Source: Chloroflexota bacterium (GTDB lineage: Bacteria; Chloroflexota; Anaerolineae; Anaerolineales; Anaerolineaceae). Taken from it: a stretch of DNA of 32,529 nt. Below the pieces are notes generated by a model, which had not been told where the DNA came from, did no database searches, and worked only from the letters and a program-made list of their open reading frames with translations. The stretch spans positions 1 to 32,529 of the forward strand of contig JAEKNU010000052.1 of assembly GCA_016838895.1 (NCBI GenBank), given 5' to 3'. This document shows, in pieces, positions 1-7,946 of this stretch; position 1 is the first letter of the stretch; each line of letters opens with the position of its first letter. Position numbers and translations under genes: made by a program.

Positions 1-1
1 C

Positions 2-82
2 GCTTTTGACCTATTCCTATTCAACCAATCTACACTAAACTTTGAAATCAGTTGTCTCAAATCATTGACACATACCGGCCCT
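2..82 (+). other. Frame-displaced N-terminal fragment of the ROK regulator
   Basis: Reading from base 2, this frame is open from the window edge and gives a stretch ending in HTGP just before it meets a TGA further on. The next frame then reads LSRTDLTRLTG from base 81. In ROK regulators the first helix normally runs straight through a GPLSR-type junction into the helix-turn-helix, so the two frames look like halves of one gene separated by a small indel near base 80. The alternative upstream frame from base 46 could also supply the first helix. Whether this is a real mutation or an assembly error cannot be told from the sequence. Confidence 0.4.
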
Positions 83-1205
83 CAGCCGTACTGATTTAAC
101 CCGCCTGACGGGCTATTCACGCGCCTCTATTGGTGAAATTATCAGCAACCTGATTGAGCGAGACCTGCTCGAAGAAGTGGGTGAGGATCAATCCCGCGGG
201 GGCCGGCGTGCGCGCCTGGTCAATTTTTCGGCGCAGGCAGGTTATATTTTTGGCGTGGATATTGGCGCAACCAGTGTTGATCTGGCGCTGGCTGATTTCA
301 CCGGAGGCATACTCAGCCGTACGGATGCAGCAGCCAACGTACTGGATGGTCCGCCGATTCTGCTGGATCAGGTCAAGAGCATGATGCTTTCCATGTTGGA
401 AGAGCAGTCCATTCCAATTGAGAAGATTCGCGGGATCGGCATCGGTGTGCCTGGCCCGGTGGAATTCTCCACGGGGTTGTTGATTTCTCCACCGATCATG
501 CCGGGCTGGGAAGCTTTTCCCATCCGCGAGACCTTCAATGAGGTCTTTGCGCAGGCAGTGGTGATGGTGGATAATGACGTGAATGTGATGGCATTGGGGG
601 AATTGCGCCGCGGAAAAATCAAGGCAGAGAATTGTATTTTTATCAAAATCGGTACAGGCATTGGCGCCGGTATTGTCTGCAAGGGCAAAATCTACCGCGG
701 GAATATCGGCTGTGCAGGTGATGTCGGGCATATTTGTGTGGATTACAACGGTCCCTTATGCCATTGCGGCAATGTGGGCTGTGTGGAAGCCATGGCCGCC
801 GGACCGGCGATTGCAGCCAAGGCCATGCAGGCCGCCAAAGAAGGCCGCTCAGCGATGCTGCTGGAGATGATGAATCAACGCGGGCGCGACCTGACTGCCA
901 GGGATGTGGCTGAGGCTGCTGCCAAAGGCGACCGTCCCTCAACGGCGATTATTCAGGAGACCGGCAAATTGATCGGTGCCATGCTCTCCAGCGTGGTGAA
1001 CTTTTATAATCCCAGCCTGATCCTGATCGGCGGTGGGGTGAGCAACAGCGGTTATTATTTACTGTCTTCCATTCGGCGAAGCGTTTTGCAGCGCTCGCTG
1101 CCGCTTTCCACACAGGATCTGCGCATTGAGTACAACTCTTTACGCGGGGATGCCGGCATTTATGGGGCTATCTATTTGGGTCTGGATCATATCTTTTCCA
1201 CATAG
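69..1205 (+). CDS. ROK-family transcriptional regulator / sugar kinase-like protein, 5' end frameshifted
   Basis: ROK proteins are sugar-responsive repressors or sugar kinases. The frame opens after a stop at 66-68 and has no ATG before the helix-turn-helix (LSRTDLTRLTG, then RASIGEIISNLIERDLLEE). A GTG at 177 exists but would discard that domain. The kinase-like part begins with an ATP-binding loop (FGVDIGATSVDLAL), has the central DNDVN motif, and has the ROK zinc signature GDVGH followed by CHCGNVGCVEA. A glycine-rich second phosphate region (ILIGGGVSNSG) lies near the C terminus. Having both an HTH and a ROK domain points to a regulator rather than a glucokinase. The coordinates cover the open frame; the true start lies upstream in another frame, possibly outside the window. 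The gene ends at a bidirectional terminator shared with the aldo/keto reductase. Confidence 0.8.
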   Translation, partial: HIPALSRTDLTRLTGYSRASIGEIISNLIERDLLEEVGEDQSRGGRRARLVNFSAQAGYIFGVDIGATSVDLALADFTGGILSRTDAAANVLDGPPILLDQVKSMMLSMLEEQSIPIEKIRGIGIGVPGPVEFSTGLLISPPIMPGWEAFPIRETFNEVFAQAVVMVDNDVNVMALGELRRGKIKAENCIFIKIGTGIGAGIVCKGKIYRGNIGCAGDVGHICVDYNGPLCHCGNVGCVEAMAAGPAIAAKAMQAAKEGRSAMLLEMMNQRGRDLTARDVAEAAAKGDRPSTAIIQETGKLIGAMLSSVVNFYNPSLILIGGGVSNSGYYLLSSIRRSVLQRSLPLSTQDLRIEYNSLRGDAGIYGAIYLGLDHIFST

Positions 1206-1241
1206 GAATCCTGTTGCTGAGTCTTTTCATACGCAAAAATA

Positions 1242-1275
1242 AAAACACATCCCTGTCAGACGGGATGTGTTTTTT
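1242..1275. terminator. Bidirectional intrinsic terminator
   Basis: A 12-bp perfect stem (AAAACACATCCC with GGGATGTGTTTT) around an 8-nt loop, A-rich on one side and T-rich on the other. It sits between the convergent ROK and aldo/keto reductase genes and can terminate both. Confidence 0.85.
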
Positions 1276-1294
1276 GATTGGGTATGTAGTACCG

Positions 1295-2290
1295 CTACTT
1301 TGATCTACCCATCAATGTTTCAATCTCATTAAATTGATCCGGGGTGAGCGGACCAAAAGTCAGCGCTTTGGCATTTTCGTCCACCTGCGCAACCGTACGA
1401 AAACCGGGGATCGGGATGGTCATCGGGCTGCGCGCCCACAACCAGCCTAATGCGCCCTGTGCCAGGGTACGTCCTTCACTGGTCAGGATTTCACGGATGG
1501 CGGCGATGATCTTCAAATATTCGGGGCTTGGTACACCTTTGTTGAAATACTTCATCCAATCCGGACTTTTTGCACCGCGCACATCATCATCGGCAGGTTT
1601 GATGCCGCTTTCGTATTTACCCGAGAGCAATCCCATCGCCAATGGTCCGCGATTGATGGCCGCCAGATTGTTCTTTTCACAGATGGCAATCACTGCGGGG
1701 TTGTCATCCAGTACATTTAATTCGAGTTGAATGGTCGCGCAATGCTCGCCTTCTGCAAAGAATGCGGCACTGGCCGGGAAATCGGTGCTCCAGCCGTAGG
1801 CCCGTATTTTACCTTCCTTAACCAGTTCTTCCAAGGCATCGCGCACCGGCAAGGCCTGATCGGCGGGAAAGCCATTATCATGAAATTGCAGCAAGTCTAT
1901 ATAATCTGTATTCAGCCGTTTCAAAGAGCCTTCACATGCTTTGCGAATGCCTGCCGGTGAAGCATCCGAGCCAGTCACCTGGCGGGTTTCTTCAACAAAC
2001 ACGGCATTAAATTTGGTAGCAATCACCACCTGATCACGTTTTCCGGCTAATGCCTGTGCCAGTATTTTTTCGCTGTGACCAGCACCGTACACGTTGGCGG
2101 TATCGAAAAAGGTCACACCCAATGTCAGGGCATGTTGAATAGCGCGCATGGATTCATTATCATCCACTTCACCCCAACCAATTGGCGTATCACCAGCCCA
2201 GGTTGGGCCGCCAATTGCCCAACAGCCCAGTCCCAGGGCACTGATCTCAATCTCAGAACGTCCTAATTTTCTTTTGTATATCTTTTCCAT
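1295..2290 (-). CDS. Aldo/keto reductase
   Basis: This 331-residue protein is an NAD(P)H-dependent oxidoreductase of the AKR superfamily, cytosolic, reducing aldehydes or ketones of unknown identity. The full catalytic tetrad is visible: D63 and Y68 in FFDTANVYG, K93 in VVIATKF and H137 in DLLQFH. The N-terminal GRSEIEISALGLGCWAIGG strand and the C-terminal cofactor-binding segment (IPIPGFRTVAQVDENAKAL) fit the bacterial AKR groups related to YajO and IolS. The ATG is preceded by GAAGGAAAATT, a good ribosome-binding site. It is divergent from the glutathione peroxidase across about 200 bp and convergent with the ROK gene. The substrate cannot be inferred; the ROK neighbour would fit a sugar-related role but this is weak. 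Confidence 0.92.
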   Translation of the reverse strand: MEKIYKRKLGRSEIEISALGLGCWAIGGPTWAGDTPIGWGEVDDNESMRAIQHALTLGVTFFDTANVYGAGHSEKILAQALAGKRDQVVIATKFNAVFVEETRQVTGSDASPAGIRKACEGSLKRLNTDYIDLLQFHDNGFPADQALPVRDALEELVKEGKIRAYGWSTDFPASAAFFAEGEHCATIQLELNVLDDNPAVIAICEKNNLAAINRGPLAMGLLSGKYESGIKPADDDVRGAKSPDWMKYFNKGVPSPEYLKIIAAIREILTSEGRTLAQGALGWLWARSPMTIPIPGFRTVAQVDENAKALTFGPLTPDQFNEIETLMGRSK

Positions 2291-2376
2291 AATTTTCCTT
2301 CTCCATTGGTTGATTTATTTATTGTATGAATAATTTGGCCTGATGGTTAGTGCCGGTTCCATCGCATTGATTAATA

Positions 2377-2391
2377 CCAATTAAAAATTGG
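2377..2391. promoter_or_regulatory. Short inverted repeat in a divergent intergenic region
   Basis: CCAATT-AAA-AATTGG lies midway between the divergently transcribed aldo/keto reductase and glutathione peroxidase genes. It could be a repressor operator. No convincing -35/-10 pair was found beside it, so its function is only suggested by position. Confidence 0.25.
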
Positions 2392-2496
2392 CAGCATGAT
2401 TCGGAAAATGAATGACCTAATTTTAAATTGCATCCTGATTCTATTATATGAGATAATTAAGATAAATATTTGGGAATTAATCAAGGATGGTTGGCA

Positions 2497-2976
2497 ATGT
2501 CAATTTATGATTTTGAAGTGAAAAATGCTCAGGGGTTTAGCACCACATTGCGTGAGTATCAGGGTAAGGTGCTGTTGATTGTAAACACAGCCAGTAAATG
2601 CGGCTTTACACCACAATATACTGAGTTACAAAAATTGCATGAAAATTTGCATGAGAAAGGACTGCAGATTTTGGCGTTCCCCTGTGATCAATTCGCACAT
2701 CAGGAACCCGCTCTGGATGAAGAAATTCAGAAATTTTGTCAGGTAAATTACGGAATAACATTTCCTGTAATGGGCAAAATTGAGGTAAACGGCAAGCATG
2801 CCCATCCGCTGTATCAGTACCTGCGCAAAAAAAAGAGGGGTGGTTTGCTGGGCAATTCAATCAAGTGGAATTTCACCAAGTTTTTAGTGGATAACAAGGG
2901 AAATGTAGTGAAGCGCTTTGCCCCCAATGTAAATCCGGTCGATCTGACGCCAGAGATTGAGAAATTGTTAACGTAG
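2497..2976 (+). CDS. Glutathione peroxidase family protein (Cys type)
   Basis: Reduces hydrogen or organic peroxides; bacterial members usually draw electrons from thioredoxin rather than glutathione. From the ATG at 2497 it is 159 residues, the usual family length. Peroxidatic C35 is in NTASKCGFTPQY, where animal enzymes carry selenocysteine. Q65 is in FPCDQFAHQEP (family consensus FPCNQFGGQEP), and W124-N125 in IKWNFTKFLV, completing the catalytic tetrad. C81 in KFCQVNYG sits near the region used for a resolving cysteine in thioredoxin-dependent members. A TTG 27 bases upstream extends the frame, but AAGGA at 2482-2486 is well spaced for the ATG. No signal peptide, so cytosolic. Confidence 0.93.
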   Translation: MSIYDFEVKNAQGFSTTLREYQGKVLLIVNTASKCGFTPQYTELQKLHENLHEKGLQILAFPCDQFAHQEPALDEEIQKFCQVNYGITFPVMGKIEVNGKHAHPLYQYLRKKKRGGLLGNSIKWNFTKFLVDNKGNVVKRFAPNVNPVDLTPEIEKLLT

Positions 2977-3100
2977 GGTATGTTGATTTCAGCCAATGAA
3001 TGATATACAGGGTTCCGCTTTACTTGTCCAAATAATTATAATCCGATCATCGAGTATCGCGAGGTGCTTTTTGCCGAGAGAGATCGAGATGGTTCCATTC

Positions 3101-3496
3101 CTATTTGTCTGAGATATCCTCATACCATTTCGTAAACTCTGCATAATTCGCCAATCCATGTTCTTCCAGCCAACGTATGCCTTTGAATTCCCCGCCTCCG
3201 GCAAAAATATCGTCAGACACATCCCGAAAACCCAATTGTGCGGCTGCCCAATCCTGCCAGGCAAATGGGATTGGTGTATATTTTTTAAAATAAGCCAATA
3301 ATCTAACCTGGTCCAGTTGGGATGCCCAGGCATACCAGGCCTGGATGTAATCCTCGCCTGAACCCATGCGCCAGCCGATGGAATATCGTTTTATGTCAGG
3401 GTATCGCTGCCAGGGCGGCAGTAAATCGCCTTCAGGGGTGAGTTCTTCAAAAATGATTTTCAAGTTATATTGTAAAAAATGAGGATTGAGGTTCAT
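3101..3496 (-). CDS. Conserved-looking hypothetical protein, 131 aa
   Basis: I do not recognise a family. The protein is soluble, rich in Trp, Tyr and Phe (PPWQRYPDIKRYSIGWRMGSGEDY; AWYAWASQ; AWQDWAAAQLGF), with no signal peptide or membrane segment. The ATG has GGATAT about ten bases upstream. It runs in the same direction as the next gene upstream (stop 3530), 33 bp apart, so the two are probably cotranscribed. Its aromatic-rich composition with many Trp in short helices suggests a small globular protein rather than a spurious ORF. A longer overlapping frame exists on the same strand but has no protein-like composition. Confidence 0.6.
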   Translation of the reverse strand: MNLNPHFLQYNLKIIFEELTPEGDLLPPWQRYPDIKRYSIGWRMGSGEDYIQAWYAWASQLDQVRLLAYFKKYTPIPFAWQDWAAAQLGFRDVSDDIFAGGGEFKGIRWLEEHGLANYAEFTKWYEDISDK

Positions 3497-3529
3497 AGTT
3501 GTATATCCATTATGCCAGGTCAGAAAATT

Positions 3530-4111
3530 TTATAATTGGCCTTCGAAAAAAAGGTGTCCGATAAAGTAAAACAAGGGCGGTAAGCGCAGATACTTGCTGC
3601 CCGCTGGAAATTTAAGTGTTGTTTTGGTATTGGAGGCAACCACGATCTCATCATCTCCTTCCTGTATTTTATAGGCATAAAAAGTCAGGTCACCAAAATT
3701 AATATAATCCAGTATTTCAATGAAACCTTTGATTTTCGATGCCAATTCGGCAGCCAGGAAAGCGGAGCGTTTTTTGGTGCGTTCAGTGGAAAAAGTGGTC
3801 GCACGCAGCGCCATAAAGCAAATGTACCAGCCTGCGTAAAGACGTTTGATTTCAGGGATACTGAAATCGCGCATATCATCTTCCAAAAAGGTCCAGGTGG
3901 CTGGACCGGTCATGCCGATACTGTTATAACCATCTTTCATCACGAAATGATGAAAGGCCAATTTGACCGGTTCATCAAACAACGGCCAGTCTGTTTTCTC
4001 GCTGTGAATTTGTTTGATTTTGTGCGGGTGTTCACCAAATTCCATGGGATGTGCCAGCCAATCTGACATTTCTTTTTCTGCGCGATTCATAAAGAGTTTC
4101 ATAGCGTGCAT
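3530..4111 (-). CDS. Hypothetical protein, 193 aa
   Basis: Unrecognised soluble protein. It begins with a helical NRAEKEMSDWLAHP segment followed by EFGEHPHKI, then LFDEPVKLAFHHF and a GMTGPATWTF motif, which together look like a compact alpha/beta fold. There is no signal peptide, membrane helix or obvious catalytic motif. Two starts are possible: the ATG at 4111, or the third codon after it at 4102, which lies about eleven bases from GGGAAA. It is probably cotranscribed with the 131-residue gene downstream. I infer only that it is a real gene, from its composition and from a plausible start. Confidence 0.6.
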   Translation of the reverse strand: MHAMKLFMNRAEKEMSDWLAHPMEFGEHPHKIKQIHSEKTDWPLFDEPVKLAFHHFVMKDGYNSIGMTGPATWTFLEDDMRDFSIPEIKRLYAGWYICFMALRATTFSTERTKKRSAFLAAELASKIKGFIEILDYINFGDLTFYAYKIQEGDDEIVVASNTKTTLKFPAGSKYLRLPPLFYFIGHLFFEGQL

Positions 4112-4252
4112 TTTCCCGGATCATTTTGATTTGGTTAAACAGAATAGTTGAAAGCATACATTAATCATTACGATCAACAATACTTATTATAAAGGCAGTT
4201 CACTATTTTTATATTTCCAAGAGGGAATCAGATTGAACAGCCTCAACAAGAA

Positions 4253-4585
4253 TTATGAATACAGATGATTCAGCAATGGTACAATGTTGATCAATGGTTC
4301 TTCATAGGGATGTACGCGCCGGATGGCATGCAATGTCTGCTGTACATTTTCAGCTTTGCAGTTTACCTCCAGCTTGCATTCTCTGCCTTCGCTGATTTTC
4401 CCTACTTCACCATCGTAGGGATCAGCACCGCTTAACGGACGCCAATACCCGCGCACTTCACTGATGGCGATACAATGATCATAATCACCGATCTTACCGC
4501 AACCTGCTTCATGGAGTACCGTACGCAAACTCTCCACAACATTGTGCGGGGCAAAAATTTCAAGTTTTACTTCATCATAATCCAT
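4253..4585 (-). CDS. Stand-alone NIF3/YqfO-like (PII/CutA-fold) domain protein
   Basis: The 110 residues resemble the domain inserted in the middle of bacterial NIF3-type proteins such as Bacillus YqfO. It starts with a VKLEIFAPHNVVESLRTVL strand-helix, then GKIGDYDHC, a loop with PYDGEVGKI, and ends with the hallmark HPYEEPLINIVPL. In YqfO this PII/CutA-like domain sits between the two halves of a dinuclear-metal domain; here it is the whole protein. It is cytosolic and its role is unknown; separate proteins of this kind occur widely. The ATG is preceded by GAGGTAAGCAA. It is divergent from the helix-hairpin-helix operon over 147 bp. Confidence 0.75.
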   Translation of the reverse strand: MDYDEVKLEIFAPHNVVESLRTVLHEAGCGKIGDYDHCIAISEVRGYWRPLSGADPYDGEVGKISEGRECKLEVNCKAENVQQTLHAIRRVHPYEEPLINIVPLLNHLYS

Positions 4586-4639
4586 TTGCTTACCTCAATT
4601 CACAAAATTGGCCCTGATATTGCAGTATATCATTGAAGG

Positions 4640-4669
4640 AAGAAGTACGATCAAACGATATGACTTCTT
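4640..4669. promoter_or_regulatory. Inverted repeat overlapping the -35 of the next promoter
   Basis: AAGAAGT and ACTTCTT are perfect 7-base arms 16 bases apart. The right arm overlaps the proposed -35 box of the helix-hairpin-helix operon, a position suited to a repressor or activator site. The arms are short, so chance is possible. Confidence 0.25.
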
Positions 4670-4695
4670 GCTTGTAAACTGACCTGTACTATAAT
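4668..4695 (+). promoter_or_regulatory. Sigma-70-like promoter for the HhH-SH3b operon
   Basis: TTGCTT at 4668-4673, a 16-base spacer and a consensus TATAAT at 4690-4695. The predicted transcription start lies about 30 bases before the ATG at 4733, leaving room for the AGGAG ribosome-binding site. Confidence 0.55.
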
Positions 4696-4732
4696 TAGTG
4701 TATCTACATCAGGATCATGAGGAGAAAATATT

Positions 4733-5095
4733 ATGTCCATAACCGGTGCAATTCTATTGGGCATCTTGATTGGCTGGCTGATTGAATGGATTATTGATTG
4801 GGTTTATTGGAGAAAACAGACCAGGGAATTAAAAGTATTACGCGTGGAAAACGAGACGCTGAAAGCTCAAGTTGAAAAATGGCGTCCTGATCCGGATGAT
4901 TTGAAATTAATCAAGGGGATTGGTCCTGAGATTGAACGAATCCTTCACCAGGCCGGGATTACTTCCTTTGCACAATTGGGTAAACTTCATCCGCCAAAGT
5001 TAGAGAAAATATTGGGCGGCTCCATTAAACGCCTCACAGATGAAATTGATATCCTCGAACAGGCCCGGGAATTTGCCAAAAAGAGCAAGGGATAA
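4733..5095 (+). CDS. Membrane-anchored helix-hairpin-helix protein
   Basis: 120 residues. A hydrophobic N-terminal helix (about 4-25, rich in Ile and Trp) is followed by a charged coiled segment (27-50) and a helix-hairpin-helix-like domain (about 55-95) with DDLKLIKGIGPEIERIL and the second half AGITSFAQLGKL. A charged helix ends the protein. The GIGP turn is the hallmark of HhH motifs that contact DNA backbone or, in related small domains, other proteins. The topology implied by the charges places the HhH part in the cytoplasm. AGGAG is well placed before the ATG. The SH3b gene follows with a 4-base gap and is very likely cotranscribed. Function is unknown; a membrane tether for nucleic acid or for a protein complex is only a possibility. 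Confidence 0.8.
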   Translation: MSITGAILLGILIGWLIEWIIDWVYWRKQTRELKVLRVENETLKAQVEKWRPDPDDLKLIKGIGPEIERILHQAGITSFAQLGKLHPPKLEKILGGSIKRLTDEIDILEQAREFAKKSKG

Positions 5096-5099
5096 GCGT

Positions 5100-6089
5100 A
5101 TGAAAATCTTTCAACGCTGGATAACCCTGGATTGGGTCAAGCTGGTGATTGTGCTGGTTCTATTTTTCATGATGTTGCTTTTTGGAAAAGAGAAGCAGGA
5201 AACACAGCGCATTTCAGTCAGTGCATTGCCTCCTTATCCTGCATCAAGTTTTCATTGGCAATTTGATATTGAAAATGCAACTTTACGCAACCCTGATGGA
5301 AAATCAGTATATACATTGACAGAGGATGGTAAACGCTGGCAGCCAATTATTCCCCCTGAGGTACAGACACAGCTTCCGCAAAAATATGAGGTGCTGCAAG
5401 GGCTAAATGGTGAATGGGTTATTCTGGATGCGGATGGCCAAAAAGTTGCCGGTTTGGATGCCAGCGATCATAAATGGAAAGCGGTTTTACGTGTGCCGAC
5501 CAAAACAGCAACAGACGTCCCCACGACGACGCCAAGCGATACGCCAACCGAACAACCGACCAGCACTTTTACTGTGACCATGACTCCGACGGAAACGGCT
5601 ACTGCTACTTTCACTGAAACAGCGACATCTACGGCTACAAATACCGCAACGTTTACTGCCACAATACCTGCAACAGCAACGACGATACCAACATCAACGG
5701 CAACAAAAGTACCTTCAGCGACATTGATACCAACACGTACTATGCTGCCATCAGCAACGCAGGTTGCTACAGCTTTGCCGACAGCTTCTCAGACAGGGGA
5801 GATCAGTATGGATGTTTGTCCAGCTTCTGCTCCATCACAATTGCATGTAGGAGATACCGCAGTAGCCATGGCAAATTTGTATTTGCGCAGTGTGCCCTAT
5901 GTGGCGGACAATGTGATAACCTACAATGTAATTGGCGCCCAGTTGGAAGTTATGGATGGTCCGCTTTGTAAACCGCATGCGGATGGCTATTATATCTGGT
6001 GGCTGGTAAAAAGCCCCTACGGATTAGTCGGCTGGACGGCCGAAACAACATTACATAGTGGTGAATATTTAATGGTTCCTGTACAATAA
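5100..6089 (+). CDS. Membrane-anchored protein with Thr/Pro-rich linker and C-terminal SH3b domain
   Basis: 329 residues from the ATG at 5100, which is four bases after the preceding stop and has AAGG upstream; a longer in-frame start inside the preceding gene is unlikely. Residues 13-28 form a single membrane helix. An extracellular region with WQFDIENATLRNPDGKSVYTL and two GEWVILDADGQ-type segments (about 50-130) follows. Residues 131-232 are an extended Thr/Pro/Ser linker. The C-terminal 90 residues look like a bacterial SH3 domain (ANLYLRSVPYVADNVI, then VKSPYGLVGWTAE), a fold that commonly binds peptidoglycan or cell-surface polymers. C240 and C290 bracket this domain and could pair. It is probably cell-surface, working with the co-operonic HhH membrane protein. 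Confidence 0.85.
   Translation: MKIFQRWITLDWVKLVIVLVLFFMMLLFGKEKQETQRISVSALPPYPASSFHWQFDIENATLRNPDGKSVYTLTEDGKRWQPIIPPEVQTQLPQKYEVLQGLNGEWVILDADGQKVAGLDASDHKWKAVLRVPTKTATDVPTTTPSDTPTEQPTSTFTVTMTPTETATATFTETATSTATNTATFTATIPATATTIPTSTATKVPSATLIPTRTMLPSATQVATALPTASQTGEISMDVCPASAPSQLHVGDTAVAMANLYLRSVPYVADNVITYNVIGAQLEVMDGPLCKPHADGYYIWWLVKSPYGLVGWTAETTLHSGEYLMVPVQ
5490..5795 (+). repeat. Low-complexity Thr/Pro/Ala codon tract
   Basis: About 100 consecutive codons, mostly ACN with CCN and GCN, encode the surface linker of the SH3b protein. The units are irregular (TPTETATAT, FTETATSTA), not an exact tandem array. Such tracts can expand or contract; on the opposite strand they create a false Val-rich open frame. 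Confidence 0.7.
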
Positions 6090-6109
6090 AAACAGGTCAC
6101 AGCATCAGG

Positions 6110-6150
6110 AAAGCCATTTGAAGGTGGGTTACCCTTCAAATGGCTTTATA
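6110..6150. terminator. Bidirectional intrinsic terminator
   Basis: A 15-bp perfect stem (AAAGCCATTTGAAGG with its complement at 6133-6147) around an 8-base loop, between the convergent SH3b and M1 peptidase genes. Flanking A- and T-rich bases fit termination from either side. Confidence 0.8.
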
Positions 6151-6174
6151 TTTTAAATACTATTGTTTGCGGGT

Positions 6175-7659
6175 TTATTCAAACCAGGATGTAAAAAAGT
6201 CATCCAATGATGAACCGCCTGCTTCTTCCATGATGGCTTGAAAATCAGCATCACTGGCAGCGCTGCCGCCATACTGCTCGAAGTATGTTTTCAAACCGCT
6301 GAAGAATGCATCATCTCCCATTTGTTTGCGCAACTGATGAACTAACAATGCCCCTTTGTAATAACTATCCCGGCCAAACATATCTTCGGCTGGAGGATTG
6401 TTTAGTGGAAAATCATGAGGATCCTCTTGCAGACCAATTGCGATAAATTCCATGGTATCGTCCAATTGCGCAGGATTCTCTCTGTTTTCCCACATATAGG
6501 AAACATACGTGGCAAAGCCTTCATTGCGCCAGATTTCTGACCATGAATTTAGATTGACCCAATCGCCAAACCACATATGAGCCATTTCATGACAAAGCAC
6601 TGATTCATCCAGAATGGCACTTTCAGACATAATCACCATGCTCTGCGTTTCCAATGAAGCGCCGATATCGGAAACCTCCACGTAGCCAAATTCACTGAAG
6701 GGATATGCTCCGAACAAATCACTCATCCAATCAATCATTTCGCCAATCTGCGGCTGCAGCGTTTGAAAGTCTTGCGCCGTTTCCATTGTGACATAGCTGC
6801 GTAAAACAATACCCTGCGGAGAAACGCTTTCGATGCGCTGGTATTCACCCACGGCTATGGTGACCAATGCACTGGCCAGGGGTTCCTTGTTTTCCCAGTA
6901 ATAAGTTGTCTGGTTGCCATCAATCGTTGTATCCAGCAATTGACCATTACTGACGGCAGTATAAGGCTGCGGTACCGTAATTTCCATAGCGTAGCTGGCT
7001 TTATCAAGGGGATGATCGTTGACTGGCATCCAATAGCGCGTACCGTCCGGTTCGGAGACGATATACAGCATGTCCTCACGGAATTGAATACCCAGATTAT
7101 CAATAAAGGGCACATAAGCCGACATCTCCTGCACTGGCTCACCGCTATATCGAATGCTGATATTCAGTTTTTCACCGCTATTTGTTTCTTGTGGTAAATC
7201 AACATATAGTTTTTTGTTCAATCGGAAATAATCGACTTCTTCCTGATTGACCAAAACTTCATCAATCTGAAACCCGATCATATCTAATGAGATTTGCCAT
7301 AAATGGTCTTGCGTTGTTATCATTTCGATATCCACAACAGATTCGAGCCAGTACGTACCCGGATCCAATGTGATTTGTACAGCATAGTTCTGAACATCGT
7401 ATCCCAGATTTCCAACTTCTGGCATGAAGGGATCACCTGCACTGCTGTTTTCAGCACGCGCAACGAAGGCTTCCTTATCCGTGACAATCTCAGCTTCATG
7501 AACTGTAGCAGTAGGCAAAAAGTCTTCTGTGGTTTTTGATTCGGTGTCAGTATTGGATTGGACGGTTAATGACTCAACCAGAGGTGTACAACCGCTGATA
7601 AACAGCATAGTTAATGTCAGACTCAAAAAAATCCCGATTGCTATTTTGTTTTTTTTCAT
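6175..7659 (-). CDS. M1-family (gluzincin) metallopeptidase lipoprotein
   Basis: A zinc aminopeptidase-like enzyme, predicted to be a lipoprotein on the outer face of the membrane. From the ATG at 7659 (AAAGGAAAATTCT upstream) it has 494 residues; a start 22 codons earlier lacks a ribosome-binding site and would spoil the signal peptide. The lipobox is ISGC with C24 lipidated. The zinc site is complete: H357-E358-M-A-H361, exactly 18 residues, then E380 in RNEGFATY. Just upstream, GASLETQSM stands where M1 enzymes carry the GxMEN substrate-recognition motif, a form seen in shorter bacterial M1-like proteins. YYKGALLVHQLR supplies the conserved tyrosine region. At under 500 residues it lacks the large C-terminal helical domain of classical M1 enzymes. 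Substrate unknown. Confidence 0.9.
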   Translation of the reverse strand: MKKNKIAIGIFLSLTLTMLFISGCTPLVESLTVQSNTDTESKTTEDFLPTATVHEAEIVTDKEAFVARAENSSAGDPFMPEVGNLGYDVQNYAVQITLDPGTYWLESVVDIEMITTQDHLWQISLDMIGFQIDEVLVNQEEVDYFRLNKKLYVDLPQETNSGEKLNISIRYSGEPVQEMSAYVPFIDNLGIQFREDMLYIVSEPDGTRYWMPVNDHPLDKASYAMEITVPQPYTAVSNGQLLDTTIDGNQTTYYWENKEPLASALVTIAVGEYQRIESVSPQGIVLRSYVTMETAQDFQTLQPQIGEMIDWMSDLFGAYPFSEFGYVEVSDIGASLETQSMVIMSESAILDESVLCHEMAHMWFGDWVNLNSWSEIWRNEGFATYVSYMWENRENPAQLDDTMEFIAIGLQEDPHDFPLNNPPAEDMFGRDSYYKGALLVHQLRKQMGDDAFFSGLKTYFEQYGGSAASDADFQAIMEEAGGSSLDDFFTSWFE

Positions 7660-7744
7660 AGAATTTTCCTTTGAATAATTCAGTAGAGGTAACGCTTTTC
7701 CCCCATGAAATATATTGTTCAGCATTCCTAGTATATCAAATAGT

Positions 7745-7772
7745 TAAAAACCTGCCAATTGGCAGGTTCTTC
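7745..7772 (-). terminator. Intrinsic terminator of the glycosyltransferase operon
   Basis: A 20-bp perfect palindrome (AACCTGCCAA with TTGGCAGGTT) at 7749-7768, followed on the minus strand by a short run of T. It lies 180 bp downstream of the glycosyltransferase stop and upstream of the M1 peptidase gene. The rest of the 220-bp spacer shows no gene. Confidence 0.65.
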
Positions 7773-7946
7773 ATTGCTAAGAAAATTGTTGCTATGTAAA
7801 GGATGAAACCAGATCTTTTATTGTCATTTCACGAGTGACACTCTGATTGACCTAAACGTTGCTAAGTCGTATGATTTCTACTCATTCCTGAAAGAAGGTT
7901 TGTATATCTTTAAGTAGATCGGAAATTTCCCTGGTTGAGGGATTTA

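Noticed and set aside
117-731. 204-residue minus-strand open frame opposite the ROK gene
   Set aside because: His-rich and without protein-like patterns; shadow of a clearly coding plus-strand frame.
177-1205. GTG at 177 as start of the ROK regulator
   Set aside because: It would remove the helix-turn-helix that is plainly encoded upstream in the same frame.
1260-1275. Possible CRISPR or tandem repeats in the AT-rich spacers
   Set aside because: Only isolated hairpins are present; no regularly spaced repeat units were found anywhere in the window.
5468-5662. Val/Ala-rich open frame on the minus strand inside the SH3b gene
   Set aside because: Reverse complement of the Thr codon tract; low complexity and no start signal.
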